DNA of 64,000 nucleotides from Trogon surrucura (taxonomy: Eukaryota; Chordata; Aves; Trogoniformes; Trogonidae), in NCBI GenBank assembly GCA_020746105.1, contig CM036621.1:45976264-46040263 (forward strand), given 5' to 3'. Shown piece after piece: positions 52,400 to 64,000 of this stretch. A program made the position numbers and the translations under genes. How positions within the stretch are numbered: the first letter of the stretch is position 1; each line of letters opens with the position of its first letter. Below the pieces are notes generated by a model. It made no database searches. It was not told the DNA's origin and worked only from the letters and a program-made list of their open reading frames with translations.

Positions 52400-55300
52400 G
52401 AGCACCAACCTGGGATTCAGGGTGGGGTCGCCTGACTCACCCCATCATCTGATGCCAGGAGTTGAAGCCACCACCTTCTGTCCCCTGTTTCTATCAGCCC
52501 TGTGGGACCTTTGTGCCAGCTGGGTGTGACATGTTGACATTTCCCGCGTGTCCATGGTTACAGCCATGGAGCAGGGAGGGATGAGGCTGTTTGACCTCTC
52601 AACAGTGTCACCGCTGCCAGCCACACCCCTCCTCACCCTGGTAGGGCTCTGGTATTTAACAGGTACCTGTCGCCCAAGGAGAGCCGAACCGAGGGTGGCA
52701 GTCAGGGGTGCTGCTGGTGGTGGGGCTTTCAGAGAGCACTGCCAGCGTCGCCTCTGCTGGGAGATTTCCTGCAGGTTCGGTGAGTGAAAGGCAGCTCCTG
52801 GCAGGGCGCAGGGCACCTGGGGGAGCAGGAGGCTGTGGGGGCGTGGGGTCCTGTGGGTCAGGCTGCACCATCCCCATGGCTGGCACTGCACCGAGACATG
52901 GTGCCCCCAGTCCCTCATGGGGAGCCATGAAGATGTGGGCTGAGCACCCAGTCTCATCTGGAGTCGGTTCATTATTTCTCTTAAGGATGGAAACATCATG
53001 GTCGGGCTTCCAGGGTGCACAGAGGTGGGAACAGTTGATTTTGGGGTCAGTGCTGTCACCCAAAGGTATGGGATGGCTGCTGGGGTCTGCTGGTGGGGGA
53101 CAGCACTCCTGGGGAAGCAGCTACAGGCAGGGTGATGACATTCCTATGACAGGATGTGCCACACTGACAGTGCCTGTCCTTCCCTTGCAGCTTGAGGACC
53201 GCAGAGGATGTCGCATCCTAACCCAGGTGAGGGGCCGTGGGACCCGGCAGGACTGTGGGGCTCAGAGAGGGGCTCAGGGAGATTTCCAGGGGCACCCAGG
53301 GCGATTACCTATATGTATCACAGGGGACAGGGGCATCACTTGTGAGGAGGGCATAGACCATGAGGGGTCCTATGGGTGCACCAACTCCCTGCGCTGTCTG
53401 TCTGGAGAGAGCTAATTATTATCGCTAATAATACCTCTCTTCTTCCCAGGTGGGGTGCCACCCCCGCACACACACCCTCCCGGACACCCTGGTCCCCACA
53501 GTCCACCAGGTCCCAAGCCTGGCTGCCCTCCAGGGCCACCTGGCCCCTGCGCGCCAGGGCACCATCCCCCTGGGCATCCACCACATGGGCACCCTCCCCA
53601 TCACGGACACCCAGGAGGGCCAGGGTGCCCACCTCATAAGCACCATTAATAGGACCATAAGGAGCACTGCAAGCACCATGGAGGTAAGGTAAGAGCAAGG
53701 CAGCAGAGGGTCCTTCCAAGTCTCTGCTGTGGTCCTTTGGACACCATGGATCTAGCTTTGGCAGCTGGGTCTCCTCTCTTTCAAACTCTGGCAGCTGGAA
53801 TGGGCTGTTAACACCTCAGCAGCTTTTTTTTTCAGCTGTAGAGACTCCCATTTTATTAATAAATAGGCAAACATGAGTAATTTCAAGTGATTCTTTTGAA
53901 ACACAATCAGTGAAATTCCTTGAAGTCATTCACAACCGTGCGCAGCTCAGGGTGCTCTATGTGGTTTGCTCTCTGAGGCCAGGGCGTGGTGCTGACACCC
54001 ACACAGGCTCACCCTCTGCATGGCCCCTGAGGCTTTGACATTAACTAATTCCAGCTTGCAATCCAGCCAGCAGGCACACCCGAGGGCACACCCTTTGCTG
54101 AGGTGCAGTCACCTCGGGAGAGGTGGGTCTGCGGCCACCACTGTTGCACGCTCAGCCTGGGCACGGGGAAGGGGCACCCAGCCACGGGATTGCCATCGCC
54201 TGCCAGAAGTGGTGCGAAGGCGGGTTGTGTCTGTGCTGCCCTAAAGTCCATTTTATTTCCCCCAGCACTCAAGCAGCTCAAGCAGCAGCTCTGACTCTGA
54301 CTGAAGAGGCCATATCCCACCCACACGACAGCGAAGCGATGAAACGCGGAGATGAACGCTCCATGGGAATCACGTGCTTGTTGCTCTGCTCCTTTCCTCT
54401 TCCTCTGAGGGCAGCATTTTGCCTGCTCAGTGATTTTCTTGTTTTTGGCTTGTAAATCCTTTGACCTGGAATTGCTGTGAGACGTGGGGCAGCGGCTCTG
54501 CCTTGTGTCTTTTGCGAGAGCCCGCTGAAAGTCATCCCTGAGGCTGCAGGTAGCAGCGTGGGGAGCAACATGTGCTGATTTACAGTCTGCTGGTGTCTGT
54601 GTGGTTTTTCCTGTGCAATGATGCTGGCTGAGAACTCTGCACTCTGTGCTCGGGGTCTCCGACAGACAACCCAAGCCTTGCCCAGCCCTTCCTCCCCATC
54701 CCACCTTCTCCGCTGTGAGTGCCACCTCACAGAAACGCCCCTGGCCTCGGAGCGTTCCCCTGGCCCACTGTCCTGGCCTGAGACGTACACGTGTCAGATG
54801 CAAGAGGGGCTGGAGAAATCACGGGGAAAGCCTGAGTCAGGTGCGGTGCCACCTTCACGGTGGGCAAAGGCACAGCCCTCTTCGAAGAGGGGCCCCTGAA
54901 AGACCCCTGCTCTCCTCACCCATGAACAGGTGAGGAAGATGAAGCAGGTGAGGAATGAAGACGTGGTCTTTGTTGTGCTGAGAGATCACAGTTTGATGGG
55001 CACTGAGGGGGTGCAGAGGCAGGGGCCAGAGGAACAGGTGTGCAAGGGGGCTGCTGGAGACAGTGGGGGGGCTGGAGGGGGCCCATCAGCCTCCTGTGGT
55101 CCTTCAGCTCCTCAGCAGTGCCCCACGGCCCCTGTGCTGCAGGGACCCCTGGCTTTGTGCTCCTGCCTTTGCGGGGAGAGGCAGAGGACAAACTTCTCTG
55201 GACTTAGCAGCTTATCACCAGCTGGTCATTAATTTTATTTATTTATTTTTAAAGAGACAAGCTATAGAATAAAGAGGTTTTTTCAGGATAGGGTGAAAAG

Positions 55301-55470
55301 AGTTTATTTGTTTATTTTTGTAGATGGCACAATTCAAGTTGAAAACTGGGCATTGCTTGGTGGGAAGAAGGCACCGTGGCGGCTTTGAGCACATTGGGAT
55401 GGCAGGGAGGCAGCTCCACCAACAGCCCAGTATTTTGCAGGGTGCTGGGAGGCATGCTGCCCCTCTCTGC
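52400..55470 (+). repeat. Tandem duplication unit B
   Basis: Second copy of the unit at 46103-51516. It is shorter because the 49017-50690 equivalent is missing. Its right end overlaps the COL6A2 3' UTR / polyadenylation region. Confidence 0.88.
53208..54304 (+). pseudogene. PRR13: PRR13-like copy B, truncated by stops
   Basis: Same exon plan as copy A: start exon 53191-53226 (ATG at 53208, MSHPNP), main exon from 53450, last exon 54266-54304 (HS...SDSD). In the main exon the Lys/His tail is cut by TAA TAG at 53647-53652, right after PPHKHH, so the basic tail and Ser/Asp end are lost. The remains of the tail (DHKEHCKHHGGK) follow in frame. The promoter TATA (52653) and splice sites are kept. 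A 70-residue truncated protein could still be made, but the gene is best read as a recent pseudogene. Confidence 0.8.
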
Positions 55471-56265
55471 GAGGAATTTGGGTGCAGTGATAAATGAACA
55501 GGTTTTGATGAAGGTCAGGACAGCAGAAAGCAGCAAGGGAAATATGGCCCACAGGAAAATGAAGGTCTTAAACATGATCTGTGAAATTTAAGGTAGATAG
55601 AGAGAGCCCTGGAAGGAGCATTTGCAAAGAACTGTAAAAGGCCACAAATCTTCTTACTATCCCATTGCTCCTGGGAAAGAGGAGCGAGCCACCAAGGGCC
55701 ACGCAAAGGGAAAGCAAGTTACCGACCATTTGAAGCAGCATGTGATATGTCATAAACTCACCCGCTTCTCTCAGGGCAGAAGTTCTGAGAACAAAAAAGG
55801 TGACATTGTCTGGAAAAAAGTTTGCTAAAAACTGAGGGACATCACAACCATAAAGGTCCTCACAGGACGCTGAGGGATATTGAGAGTTTTAGAAAACTAG
55901 AGATGATCATTTGTCCTACTACGTCGAAAATGTTACTCGCTTCTCTGACAAGCCTTCCCAGGATTACAGTACGTACGCAAGGCATGGCGTAGTGTGTGTA
56001 AAGCTTTACAGAACTACGTCGTATGGCTCTGCATCCTGCTTCGATCTTGGTTTTAATTAGCACCATGAATGTAAGATACATGACTTTTCATCACGAAAAT
56101 CAGAAAAAGAGCTCTGGATTTTGGCTAGAAAGGAGGACCCAGAGGGCAGCTCAGAGTTCTGGGCCAGCTCAGAGTTGTTAGCAACCATACAGAAGGAAGA
56201 AAATTAAACAGGTAATATCAGAGTGTGTATACTAGTGCAGAGGAGGACATGTGCACTCCCTTCAT
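55290..56265 (-). other. COL6A2: COL6A2 3' UTR (C2 form)
   Basis: Minus-strand sequence after the C2-exon stop. Two overlapping AATAAA signals lie near 55302-55314 on the minus strand, which gives a 3' UTR of about 950 nt. Its distal end is inside duplication unit B. Confidence 0.55.
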
Positions 56266-56873
56266 TTAACAAATCCACCTAACGAACCTGTCAAAGAAAC
56301 TGGGTTGGGAAAGGCTGTCATAGTCCTTCTCCCGGAAGATGGCTGCCCGGTCCCCGAGGCCAAGCTTGAGCAGGACGTCCATGTCTACGTCACTCCCAAG
56401 AGCCACTACTGTGGGCATAACGTCTTGTTTCTTCATGGAGTTGACCGCCTCCTCGAGGTTCTTGCTTCCTGTGATGCCATCAGTGATGAAGACGAAGGAG
56501 AGCTCGGCATTGCGCCGAGCGAGTCGCTGCCCGTTCCCCGGGCTGAGCACGACGTTGTTGATGGCATGTATGATGGCTGACCCTATGTTGGAGGATGAGT
56601 CCAGGTACTTGATCTGTGCCAGGGCATTGGAGATTTCTGTCAGGTTGTAGGTCAGCGGGAAGACCACCTCCTGTTCCCTCTCGCTGCCGTACTGCAGCAG
56701 CGCAATCCGGGCGTTCATGTTGTCGCTGTCACTCCTGGCCAGCGTGAGCTGGCGGGCCACCTCCTCCACAAAGCGGTGGGCACTGTGGAAATTCTGCTCC
56801 CCGATCCTTTCAGAGCCGTCGAGCAAGAAGACGATGTCAACGGGGCGCTGTGTGCACTGGGCCACTGCAAGCT
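56266..56873 (-). CDS. COL6A2: COL6A2 terminal exon, C2 VWA domain
   Basis: Last exon of collagen VI alpha-2, an extracellular-matrix protein that assembles with alpha-1 and alpha-3 into beaded microfibrils. The exon (acceptor CCCACAG, phase 1) encodes the C-terminal von Willebrand A domain: [20 protein letters not shown], then [43 protein letters not shown] and the terminal [10 protein letters not shown]. The MIDAS-like motif reads DGSER, so it is not the canonical DxSxS. The transcript runs right to left, tail to tail with FTCD, as in human. The gene continues to the right beyond the window. Confidence 0.96.
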
Positions 56874-59800
56874 CTGTGGGAGAAAGAAGACAAGTGTTGG
56901 CAGCACAAGAACATTTGCAGGATAAGGCTGGGGCTCGCCTTGGGCTGCAGTTGTCTCTGCGTATCTTTATCCAAAGACAAGCCCCACTGTGTTGCCAAAG
57001 CCTGTCTTTGCAGTTGGTTCTGATTCCCTCGGGTCCTGGGCACTAGGTCTTAACAAATGTTACTTTTGGGACCTATGACAGACCATGAGATTAGACACGT
57101 CTGTGCCTTTCAGTCCCAGAATTATATCCACCTTCTCACTGCAGTTCCCAGCCCTTATCTGTAAGAGGAATATCCAGAAATTAATGGCAGATGAAGTAAC
57201 TGAGAGATTTTCAGACACCAACAGAGTGGTTTACTTTCAGAGTTGTTCTTCACACAGAGATTTGTAGGAAGAAAGCGATTTTCATACTTTTCACCCAGAT
57301 TAGTCTAATCAGCAATGACTAATTCCTGAAGAGCTTATAAAGGTTGGGTCATATGGTTGGAAAACAAGACTATCCTTGTTGACTCACCTGTATGCAGTAA
57401 AGCAGCTTTTATAATATATAACAGACTGATATTTCAGTGAAACACAGTGGAAAATTGTTCTTCAGTCACACAGAGCAGCCCTTGTCCATAGTGAGCAAGT
57501 GTATACCCAGTGAATGAGCTCAGAAAAAAAAGGGAGAAAAAAACAGCAATCTTTGGAGACAGCTGTTAGTTAGGGACCATTATTTTGTCCCTTTGCAGTA
57601 GTTATATGTATTATATTTGGTATACCTCCATGCGCACCGCTTCTCTGAGAAAAACTGCTGCTTTGGCGCTGTTGAATTTTCTTCTTTTGAGTTTCCTTCT
57701 CTGCTGAGAGCACTAGGCAGGAATACCATTGCAATGGCAGTACTGATCTGTGATGTACCCGCTTTAGCTGGCAGCAGGGCAACGGCCACATCACTGTCAA
57801 GCACTTCCGTGGCTCTAAGACTGAATCTCAAAAGGGTGAAGTCCTGGAGCCGATGCCATGTTGTGCTGCATGACTGGCAAAGGAATATGAGATTCTGGAG
57901 CAGCCCCAGCTTAAGCATCGATTTTTGGCAACCAGGGTTAACTGTTGGGGTAGGATTATCTCATTAGGTTGAATTTACACACTATAAGCAAACCCAACTT
58001 GTGCTTCCTCAGTGCTAAACGCTGCTATACCTGGATTTAGCATGGTGGAATGCTGAACTGTTGTAACTCCTTGCATGAGCTAAGCAACAAACGGATCATT
58101 GTTCAGTACATGGGTACTATGCGTGTAGTCAACACTTGGCAAACAGTGAAGTTACATTTTAAACAAAGTAAATACATGCCCTCTTGAGACTACATAGACA
58201 GCGTCCCATATGAACCCAACAGCACAATATATTGTATCAGAAGCCCTCATTGTGCATATCATAAAGCTCACAGGCTATTTGGCACCAGTACCATCCCTGA
58301 TCAAACAGTCAAACCCGATGCAGGAACTTCTGCTGGTACTCGTGGTTTAATCTAACTTGTTGGACATAGCAGAAGTCTGTAGTTGTTTCAGTATTGTGTT
58401 CTCTGGCTTTGTAGACTGGCATTTCTCCTTAGTTCACACTGTAAAACCCATCTACAACAATGGCATGCCCTGAATGGTGCTTACTGTACATCATCTTACT
58501 GCAAACAACAGACTTTTGCAATGCCAGTTCTGACTGCGGTAGAAATCAATCTCCAAGTGATGCTTTTTCTCCCATGAACTTTTAGAACATTGCATTTGAA
58601 ATTCAGTTGTGACACTCCACTCCTTTAAAGCAATAAAGGTATTTACTCACCTCCGCCCAGCCTTCCTTCAGAAATGTTGTCTAAAGGTACACTGATGCTG
58701 CAGTTCCCAGCACACAGGCGCTGCTACCACCAGGATACTTTGACTTTGCTTTGACAGTGCCTGCACTCCTGGACCTCACCTGCTCTGGGCCGGTTGTGGA
58801 GGGGGAAAGGCAGGAAGGCCTGGGCAGGTTGCCCTTTGCGAGCACAGTCCAAAATCTAGGCAGGGGTTTGCAAAAGCAGGACAAAGCAGGTGGGTGGGAG
58901 TGAGGGCTGCATATTGTGTTGGAGAAGTTTTACCAGTCTGCTTCCTTCAGTGCTTGTCTACAGGCAGTCAAGTTTCTTCAGATGACAGGCAAGATACACC
59001 CGCCCTCCCACATGACCCAAAGGAAAACTTAAGAGCTAGCTGACTGCCGCTGAGAGCAGCATCAATCCATGGAGCTTCAGTGAGAGTGTAACACACGTTC
59101 TAGCTCCCCAGGCAGCCTCTGCTGCAGGAGCACTCTTCCGAGACTACTCTCACTGCTCAGCCCTCACGGGCAGAGAGGGCTGTCTCTGAGCTGGGTGATA
59201 AGGTGTCTTATGAGTTTTCCCATGGGAACATGGCACAGATGTGAGCAGTGCAGGAAAACCTCAGGTTTGTCCTGTTCAGCGTGGTGCTTTGATTGCAGCT
59301 TGTTCCCATTTCTGAGAGGCTGAGGACCCAAGAGCCCTTTCCTGCAGCAAGGAACAAGATTCTCATCCTTAACTGCGAAGTAAGTTCTCAGAGGTACCAC
59401 CAGAAATTAGGCCAACTAAAATCTTCATTTCATGCTTTAAATTGCTGCACTGGTCACTGGTCCTGCAGCTCACAGCAAGGCATGAACACCTGTAGCTCAC
59501 TGTACTGCGTACTGTGTGCTAGGGGACAGGTGAGGATATCTTAATGAAGGCAGCGCAAAAAGCAGAAATACCACCCCTTTTCCTGCCCGTAGCAGCCCAA
59601 CTGGTCACATGCATGTGCAGAGTAACCCCACCCATCCACACGATGTTCTTGCTTCTTCTACAACCTGGGCAACTTGTATTTCCTCTATCGTTTTACAGTG
59701 TTGACAGTGGGGGTGGACTGACCTCCCAGCCCTTTCTGGGGCTTTGCCCTTTCACAACCCCTCCTGTATCTTTGGGAGGTGTGGATTGTCCTTTCCCCAG

Positions 59801-62049
59801 CCCCTTATCTCTGTCCTTCCTTTGCCCAAGAGCTTCACTGAAGGAACTGCTTCTGTGATGAAATCTACTTGGTTTTATGAGAGGGATTAGCCAGGATTAT
59901 GTTCGCAAAACAACACTATGCGGACTTTCCTCTGTCTAACAAGGGCCAACACAAATACTGCTCCAGTACAGAGACAGCGTTTTGGGTTTTATTCTCTCCA
60001 TAATGAGCTGAAGATTTTTGAGAGGCAAAAAACTGTTTGAAACATTGCACTCCTTTGCTAGGAAATATTTACAATGGAAACGAAATAAACAGCCACTGTG
60101 TGATGAAATTAAACAAACACCCCCTTTGCTGAAGCCCTGCTGAATCCTCATCTTGTTCAGTGAGATGTCCCAGCCAGATGTTCTCTTCAAATCAGTAGTT
60201 TTTGGGGGCTTTCCCTCTAGTATCATGGCTGGAGGAGCTCCACTACTCTGAGTTCAATCTTCTTGCCTCCCAGCAGGCTAACTCACGTGCTAACTTGGGG
60301 GTAAAAATCAAAACAGAGTAGGGAGCTTGGCTTTGCACAGATGACCTGCAATATATGGGTTATGACCAGATGCTAACATACGGACTCAGACACAGACTGA
60401 TCCCTTTTGCCTTCACCTAAAATGTGGAGCACACCTTGTAAAGCCCTTTGAACTCTTTTCCCTCTATTATACGCCCACAGCAGGGTTCTCTGAGCTCCCT
60501 GTTCCCAAAGACTGGGACTAAAAACTGCTGCAACCTTTGGAGAAAGACTATTTTTGTGCAGCACATCTGATGTGCTCACGCACTGAGAACATAAACACCT
60601 CCCCTGTGAGCCTGTTGCCAGACAGCTTCTAGCCTAGACAGGTAAGCCCCAGATGTTGAAGCAGAGCTGGAAGAAAACATGACAGTCAACAAGTTCCTCA
60701 TCCCAATTCCCACGCCTGAGCTTGGCAAGTGGCTCCACTTTGCACACCTGGAAACGTTACAGCCCAACCACATTTCTGAAGACAGTACATCTCCTTCCTG
60801 TCCATTAAATATGACATTTGCTCAGTACACTTTATTGCAATAATGCCATGTCAGAGACGCTGCAAAATTCACTTGCTGGCAGCAAACACTTCACTCTTGA
60901 TTCTGCACACAAAATGCTATTTTCTCGTCTTACGGCTTGAGAGGACTGTAGCTATTCTGCAGGTAATCACCTGCCTGACTTTTTGAGAAAACCAGGGGCA
61001 GCTGAGCTCATGGAAATATCACTCCTTGTCTAAACGCACATAGCTGCACTGCAAGAGGTGGGTCTGTAGTCTCTCTGAACCAAACTAGCACTGGGTATGG
61101 ATTGAATGGGCTATACTATATCACATTTAAACAGCTGCATTTAAATAGCTCACGTAACACATCACAGAGGTTTGACTGCACAGTCATGGATTTTTGCCTT
61201 GGACTGCCTGGCTCTATATAGCCTCTACCTCTTAGATATGAACAGGTAAATGTTGCTAATTAAGATAGAAGAAACACAAATGTATAAGCAGAGGAAAAGG
61301 CACAGAGAGTTCATACAGCTTTTGAGAGAAGCCCTCCCTGGGTTACTGCTGCTCCTGATGGAAAGGCAGGCATGGCCCCTCTGCAGAACTTTTTGCTCCT
61401 TCCCTTCAGTATCCCCAACTGCCCACTGCGTGGTTGAGGGACACTCGATGCAGTTGCTTCATCAACCTTGCCACACAAATGGTTTGCAGAACCTGAAGGG
61501 ACCCTCCAAGGTAACCCAGCAAGAGGATGCAGAAGATGCTTCGGGAGTGATCAGCAAATACAAGCATAGGAAAGTGTGGGAAAAGTGCATCGTTAGGCTC
61601 TCTGCAAACTAGGAGCTTGCTCTGGCCCTCAGCCACACTCGTGCTGGCAGCTTCCTTGGTTGAGCCTGCTGCTGGTACATGGCTGAGGGCTGGGGCACAC
61701 AAACCTGCCAGAGCAGGGTGGGAGAGTGGGAGGGGAGAAGTGTGGCCGGCGCAGAGACCGAGGCAACGCAGCTCGTCTGCAGAGAGGCAGTGGGCAAAGC
61801 AGGAGCATCTTGACGTCGCTGGAGAAAGCCGCCATGCTCATCAGCCAGGCAAAACAGAGAGGACTGCCCCTTGTGTCACACCCCCAGCGGAGCAGCCACC
61901 AAGGCATTTCACTGCCTGTGTTTCTCCTAAACTAAAAGCATCTACCAATGCACCTGTCCCCTCTACCGAGCAGACACTCAGCAAGAAATGGTTACCACCT
62001 CCACTCAACCTCTGCCTTCAGCCACTTCGTGCAATCTCTGACAGAGATG
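56874..62049 (-). other. COL6A2: COL6A2 intron between alternative last exons
   Basis: No other exon, tRNA or recognised repeat is seen in this 5.2-kb stretch. Its right part must include the 3' UTR of the C2a form. Confidence 0.55.
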
Positions 62050-62345
62050 TCAGCAAAGCCCTAGCACAGTTTCTGGGTCGCCCACAATCTCACTGTGCAC
62101 CATTTTGAAGGTGTCAATGAACAAGTCCATCCACTCTTGCCGCTCATTTCCAGTGGCAAACTTGGCTTTTTCGGCGGTAAAGGCCAAAGTGGCCACCAGC
62201 TGGGTGTACATGCTGGGGTCTTGGGTTTCCCGCGTGGAGTTTAGGAACTGGGCGATCGAATGTATGGTGCTGGGGAAATCTATGTTGACTCCCTCTTCCA
62301 TGGGGCGGAAAATAAGTGGGTTTACGTCCCCAGGGTTCCTGTCAT
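62050..62345 (-). CDS. COL6A2: COL6A2 alternative terminal exon, C2a
   Basis: Alternative 3' exon matching the human alpha2(VI) C2a variant. It encodes DDRNPGDVNPLIFRPMEEGV...TQDPSMYTQLVATLAFTAEK, then AKFATGNERQEWMDLFIDTF and GDPETVLGLC, then TGA. The acceptor (cacttgcag) is in phase 1, the same phase as the C2 exon, so either can follow the shared upstream exon. Choosing it drops the whole C2 VWA domain and gives a shorter C-terminus of 97 residues. It lies 5.2 kb before the C2 exon, with no stop codon, frameshift or splice-site loss. Confidence 0.93.
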
Positions 62346-64000
62346 CTGCAAGTGAGCGTCAAAAGAATATTTTCAGGGCTTGCTAGCAATGGCTATGTCT
62401 CTGAGAGCTACCTGGCTTTCCTACATGCACTGCACCAGAGAAGAACAGAGCTAACGAGGACAGAGAAGTAAAGATCAAAGCCAGATTTTAAATCTTTCTG
62501 CCATGTTTATGTCTGAGGACCTGTGGGATTTCTACTAAAATCACACATCAGCCGAGAGAACTCAGAAAATTACATGAAACCTTAACTGCCCAGCTCCTTT
62601 CTAGTCACCCAGCACAGGCACAGCGGAGGAAAAGGAGTGCTCGGGAAGAGGGCCACAGGGTGCAACCTCTTTCTGCATATGGCATTCAGCCATCACATAG
62701 CTTTGAACTCTGTGATGTTCAAACTGTATACACGATGCTGTACAGCCAGAAAGACATCTAAGGGATGTAATTATGTGATCTCTTTGCCTGGCACTCAGCC
62801 CACAGAGCTTTGGCTACAGTCACTGCCCTGCGGAGTGCAGTGCTCCTGTGCAATGTTCCTGTGCCATGTCCAGGCTAGTCAGGACCCCAAAAGCCTCCAT
62901 CTTCACCTGGCTGTGACATCAAGTAACATCCCAAAGCTTGAAGCAAAGCCTTTTGCATGGGTTAGGAAGAGCCTCAGAGAGCATCATGCAGTTTCTATTG
63001 AAGCAAGTGGTCAGTTCACATCTGCTCAGCGTTTAACCCACTTAACACTCCAGCACCCTGTTAGCACTGCAGAAATTGATGGGCGGTAACAGAAAGACAA
63101 GGGTCTGCCCTGGAAACAGAACCTGGATTTCTTCAGGCCAAGCTCTGGGGCAGCACGCTTTCAGCTGCAGACGTGAATGCAAAGTGGTGATGTGCCTGGC
63201 TCTGCAAGGCAGCAGGGAGGAAGCTGAGCTGTATGTAATAACCTGTCCCTCTCTGTGCTCTGCTGGCAATACCCAGGCTGGGGTACCTGGCATGAGCAAT
63301 TGATTTGCTCCTCGAGTGCCAGGACTGAAACTCTGACAGCCACAGGGCCAAGAACAGGGCTGAGTGTAGCTGTCTCCCTGTCCTGAATCTGTCTGACCTG
63401 TCTGTGACCGGACACACGCATCAGATGTGCAGGAAGCTCACTCACACACCCTTTGAAGGGCACTGTCTCCAGCCAAAGGGTTTGCATGTGAATAGGCACC
63501 AACTCTTGAGATATTCTTGTAGAACCAGAGGAAGCTGAGCACTGAGTAGAGAAGCCCCAGGCTCACATCCCATCCAATCCAACATATTCCCTTACCACTC
63601 AGCAGTGTGATCATGGCAACTCCTTCTAAACGATGACAGCAACGCATCCAGTGTGATAGGTGCAAAGTGCTTTGTCCAAAGGCCCCTGAATTCCTGGGCA
63701 TCACTTAAAACTTGGTCTACCAGGCAGATCTTTGCACACCAAGACAACTTTTTCCAATGCCAATATGGGTGTATTGGCACTTTCACAAAAGGCCCCCGCC
63801 TGCCCAGTTGCGTCACTCCACCTCCCGTAGCCTCCGGGGCACAGGTGTGGGGCTTGCATTTGACCTGGCCTGCCTACAGCATCCCTTGAGGGATTTACTC
63901 AAGAGAGAAGACCCTCAGATGTCTCCTCATCATGTTCTGGTCCCCAGGACTGTCAGGTACCAGTGAACTGTTCTCACCTTGCATCAGGACAGAAACCCCC
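62346..64000 (-). other. COL6A2: COL6A2 intron
   Basis: Upstream intron of COL6A2. The exon encoding the C1 VWA domain is not in the window, and no other coding sequence is seen. Confidence 0.6.

Overview
The window is avian nuclear DNA. Evidence: CR1 LINEs of several ages ending in ATTCTGTG-type repeats, a corneous beta-protein (beta-keratin) gene of feather-keratin type, ERVL-like LTRs that begin TGTCCTGG, GT-AG introns, and the gene neighbourhood MCM3AP / FTCD / COL6A2 (human 21q22.3). The species cannot be told from the sequence.

Layout: (1) 1-9.4 kb holds the last eight coding exons of MCM3AP (+), with a CR1 fragment in an intron and another just after the stop codon. (2) 9.9-10.8 kb is a GC-rich palindrome of four tRNA genes: Ser(GCT)-, Met+, Met-, Ser(GCT)+. 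(3) 11.5-12.4 kb is a small TATA-driven secreted-protein gene of the VMO1 family with one apparent frameshift. (4) 13.0-20 kb and 35.6-39.1 kb are two arms of a tRNA cluster (Pro, Ala, Ser and many decayed copies). Parts of the arms are near-identical inverted repeats about 19 kb apart, and other parts are direct repeats. I count 20 intact-looking tRNA genes in the window. (5) 22.4-27.2 kb is a full-length CR1 with both ORFs open, flanked by two identical-looking 230-bp direct copies of the target. (6) 28.2-29.8 kb is a single beta-keratin gene with the classic non-coding first exon. (7) 30.6-31.8 kb is a graveyard of LTR, CR1 and retroviral pol remnants. (8) 39.5-45.4 kb is a complete 14-exon FTCD gene (541 aa).

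(9) 46.1-55.5 kb is a tandem duplication of a PRR13-like gene. Copy A is intact (126 aa). Copy B has stop codons in its histidine/lysine tail. Between the copies lies an orphan piece of a COL6A2 N-terminal VWA exon, split by a solo LTR, which looks like the scar of a larger duplication. (10) 55.3-64 kb is the 3' end of COL6A2 on the minus strand, with both alternative terminal exons (C2 and C2a).

The host genes have unrelated jobs: mRNA export (MCM3AP), folate/histidine catabolism (FTCD), matrix collagen (COL6A2), integument (beta-keratin) and an egg-coat-type secreted protein (VMO1). LSS and SPATC1L, which lie between MCM3AP and FTCD in human, are not seen. Their place is taken by the tRNA arms, the VMO1-like and beta-keratin genes, and retroelements. 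No operon-like or prokaryote-like system is present.
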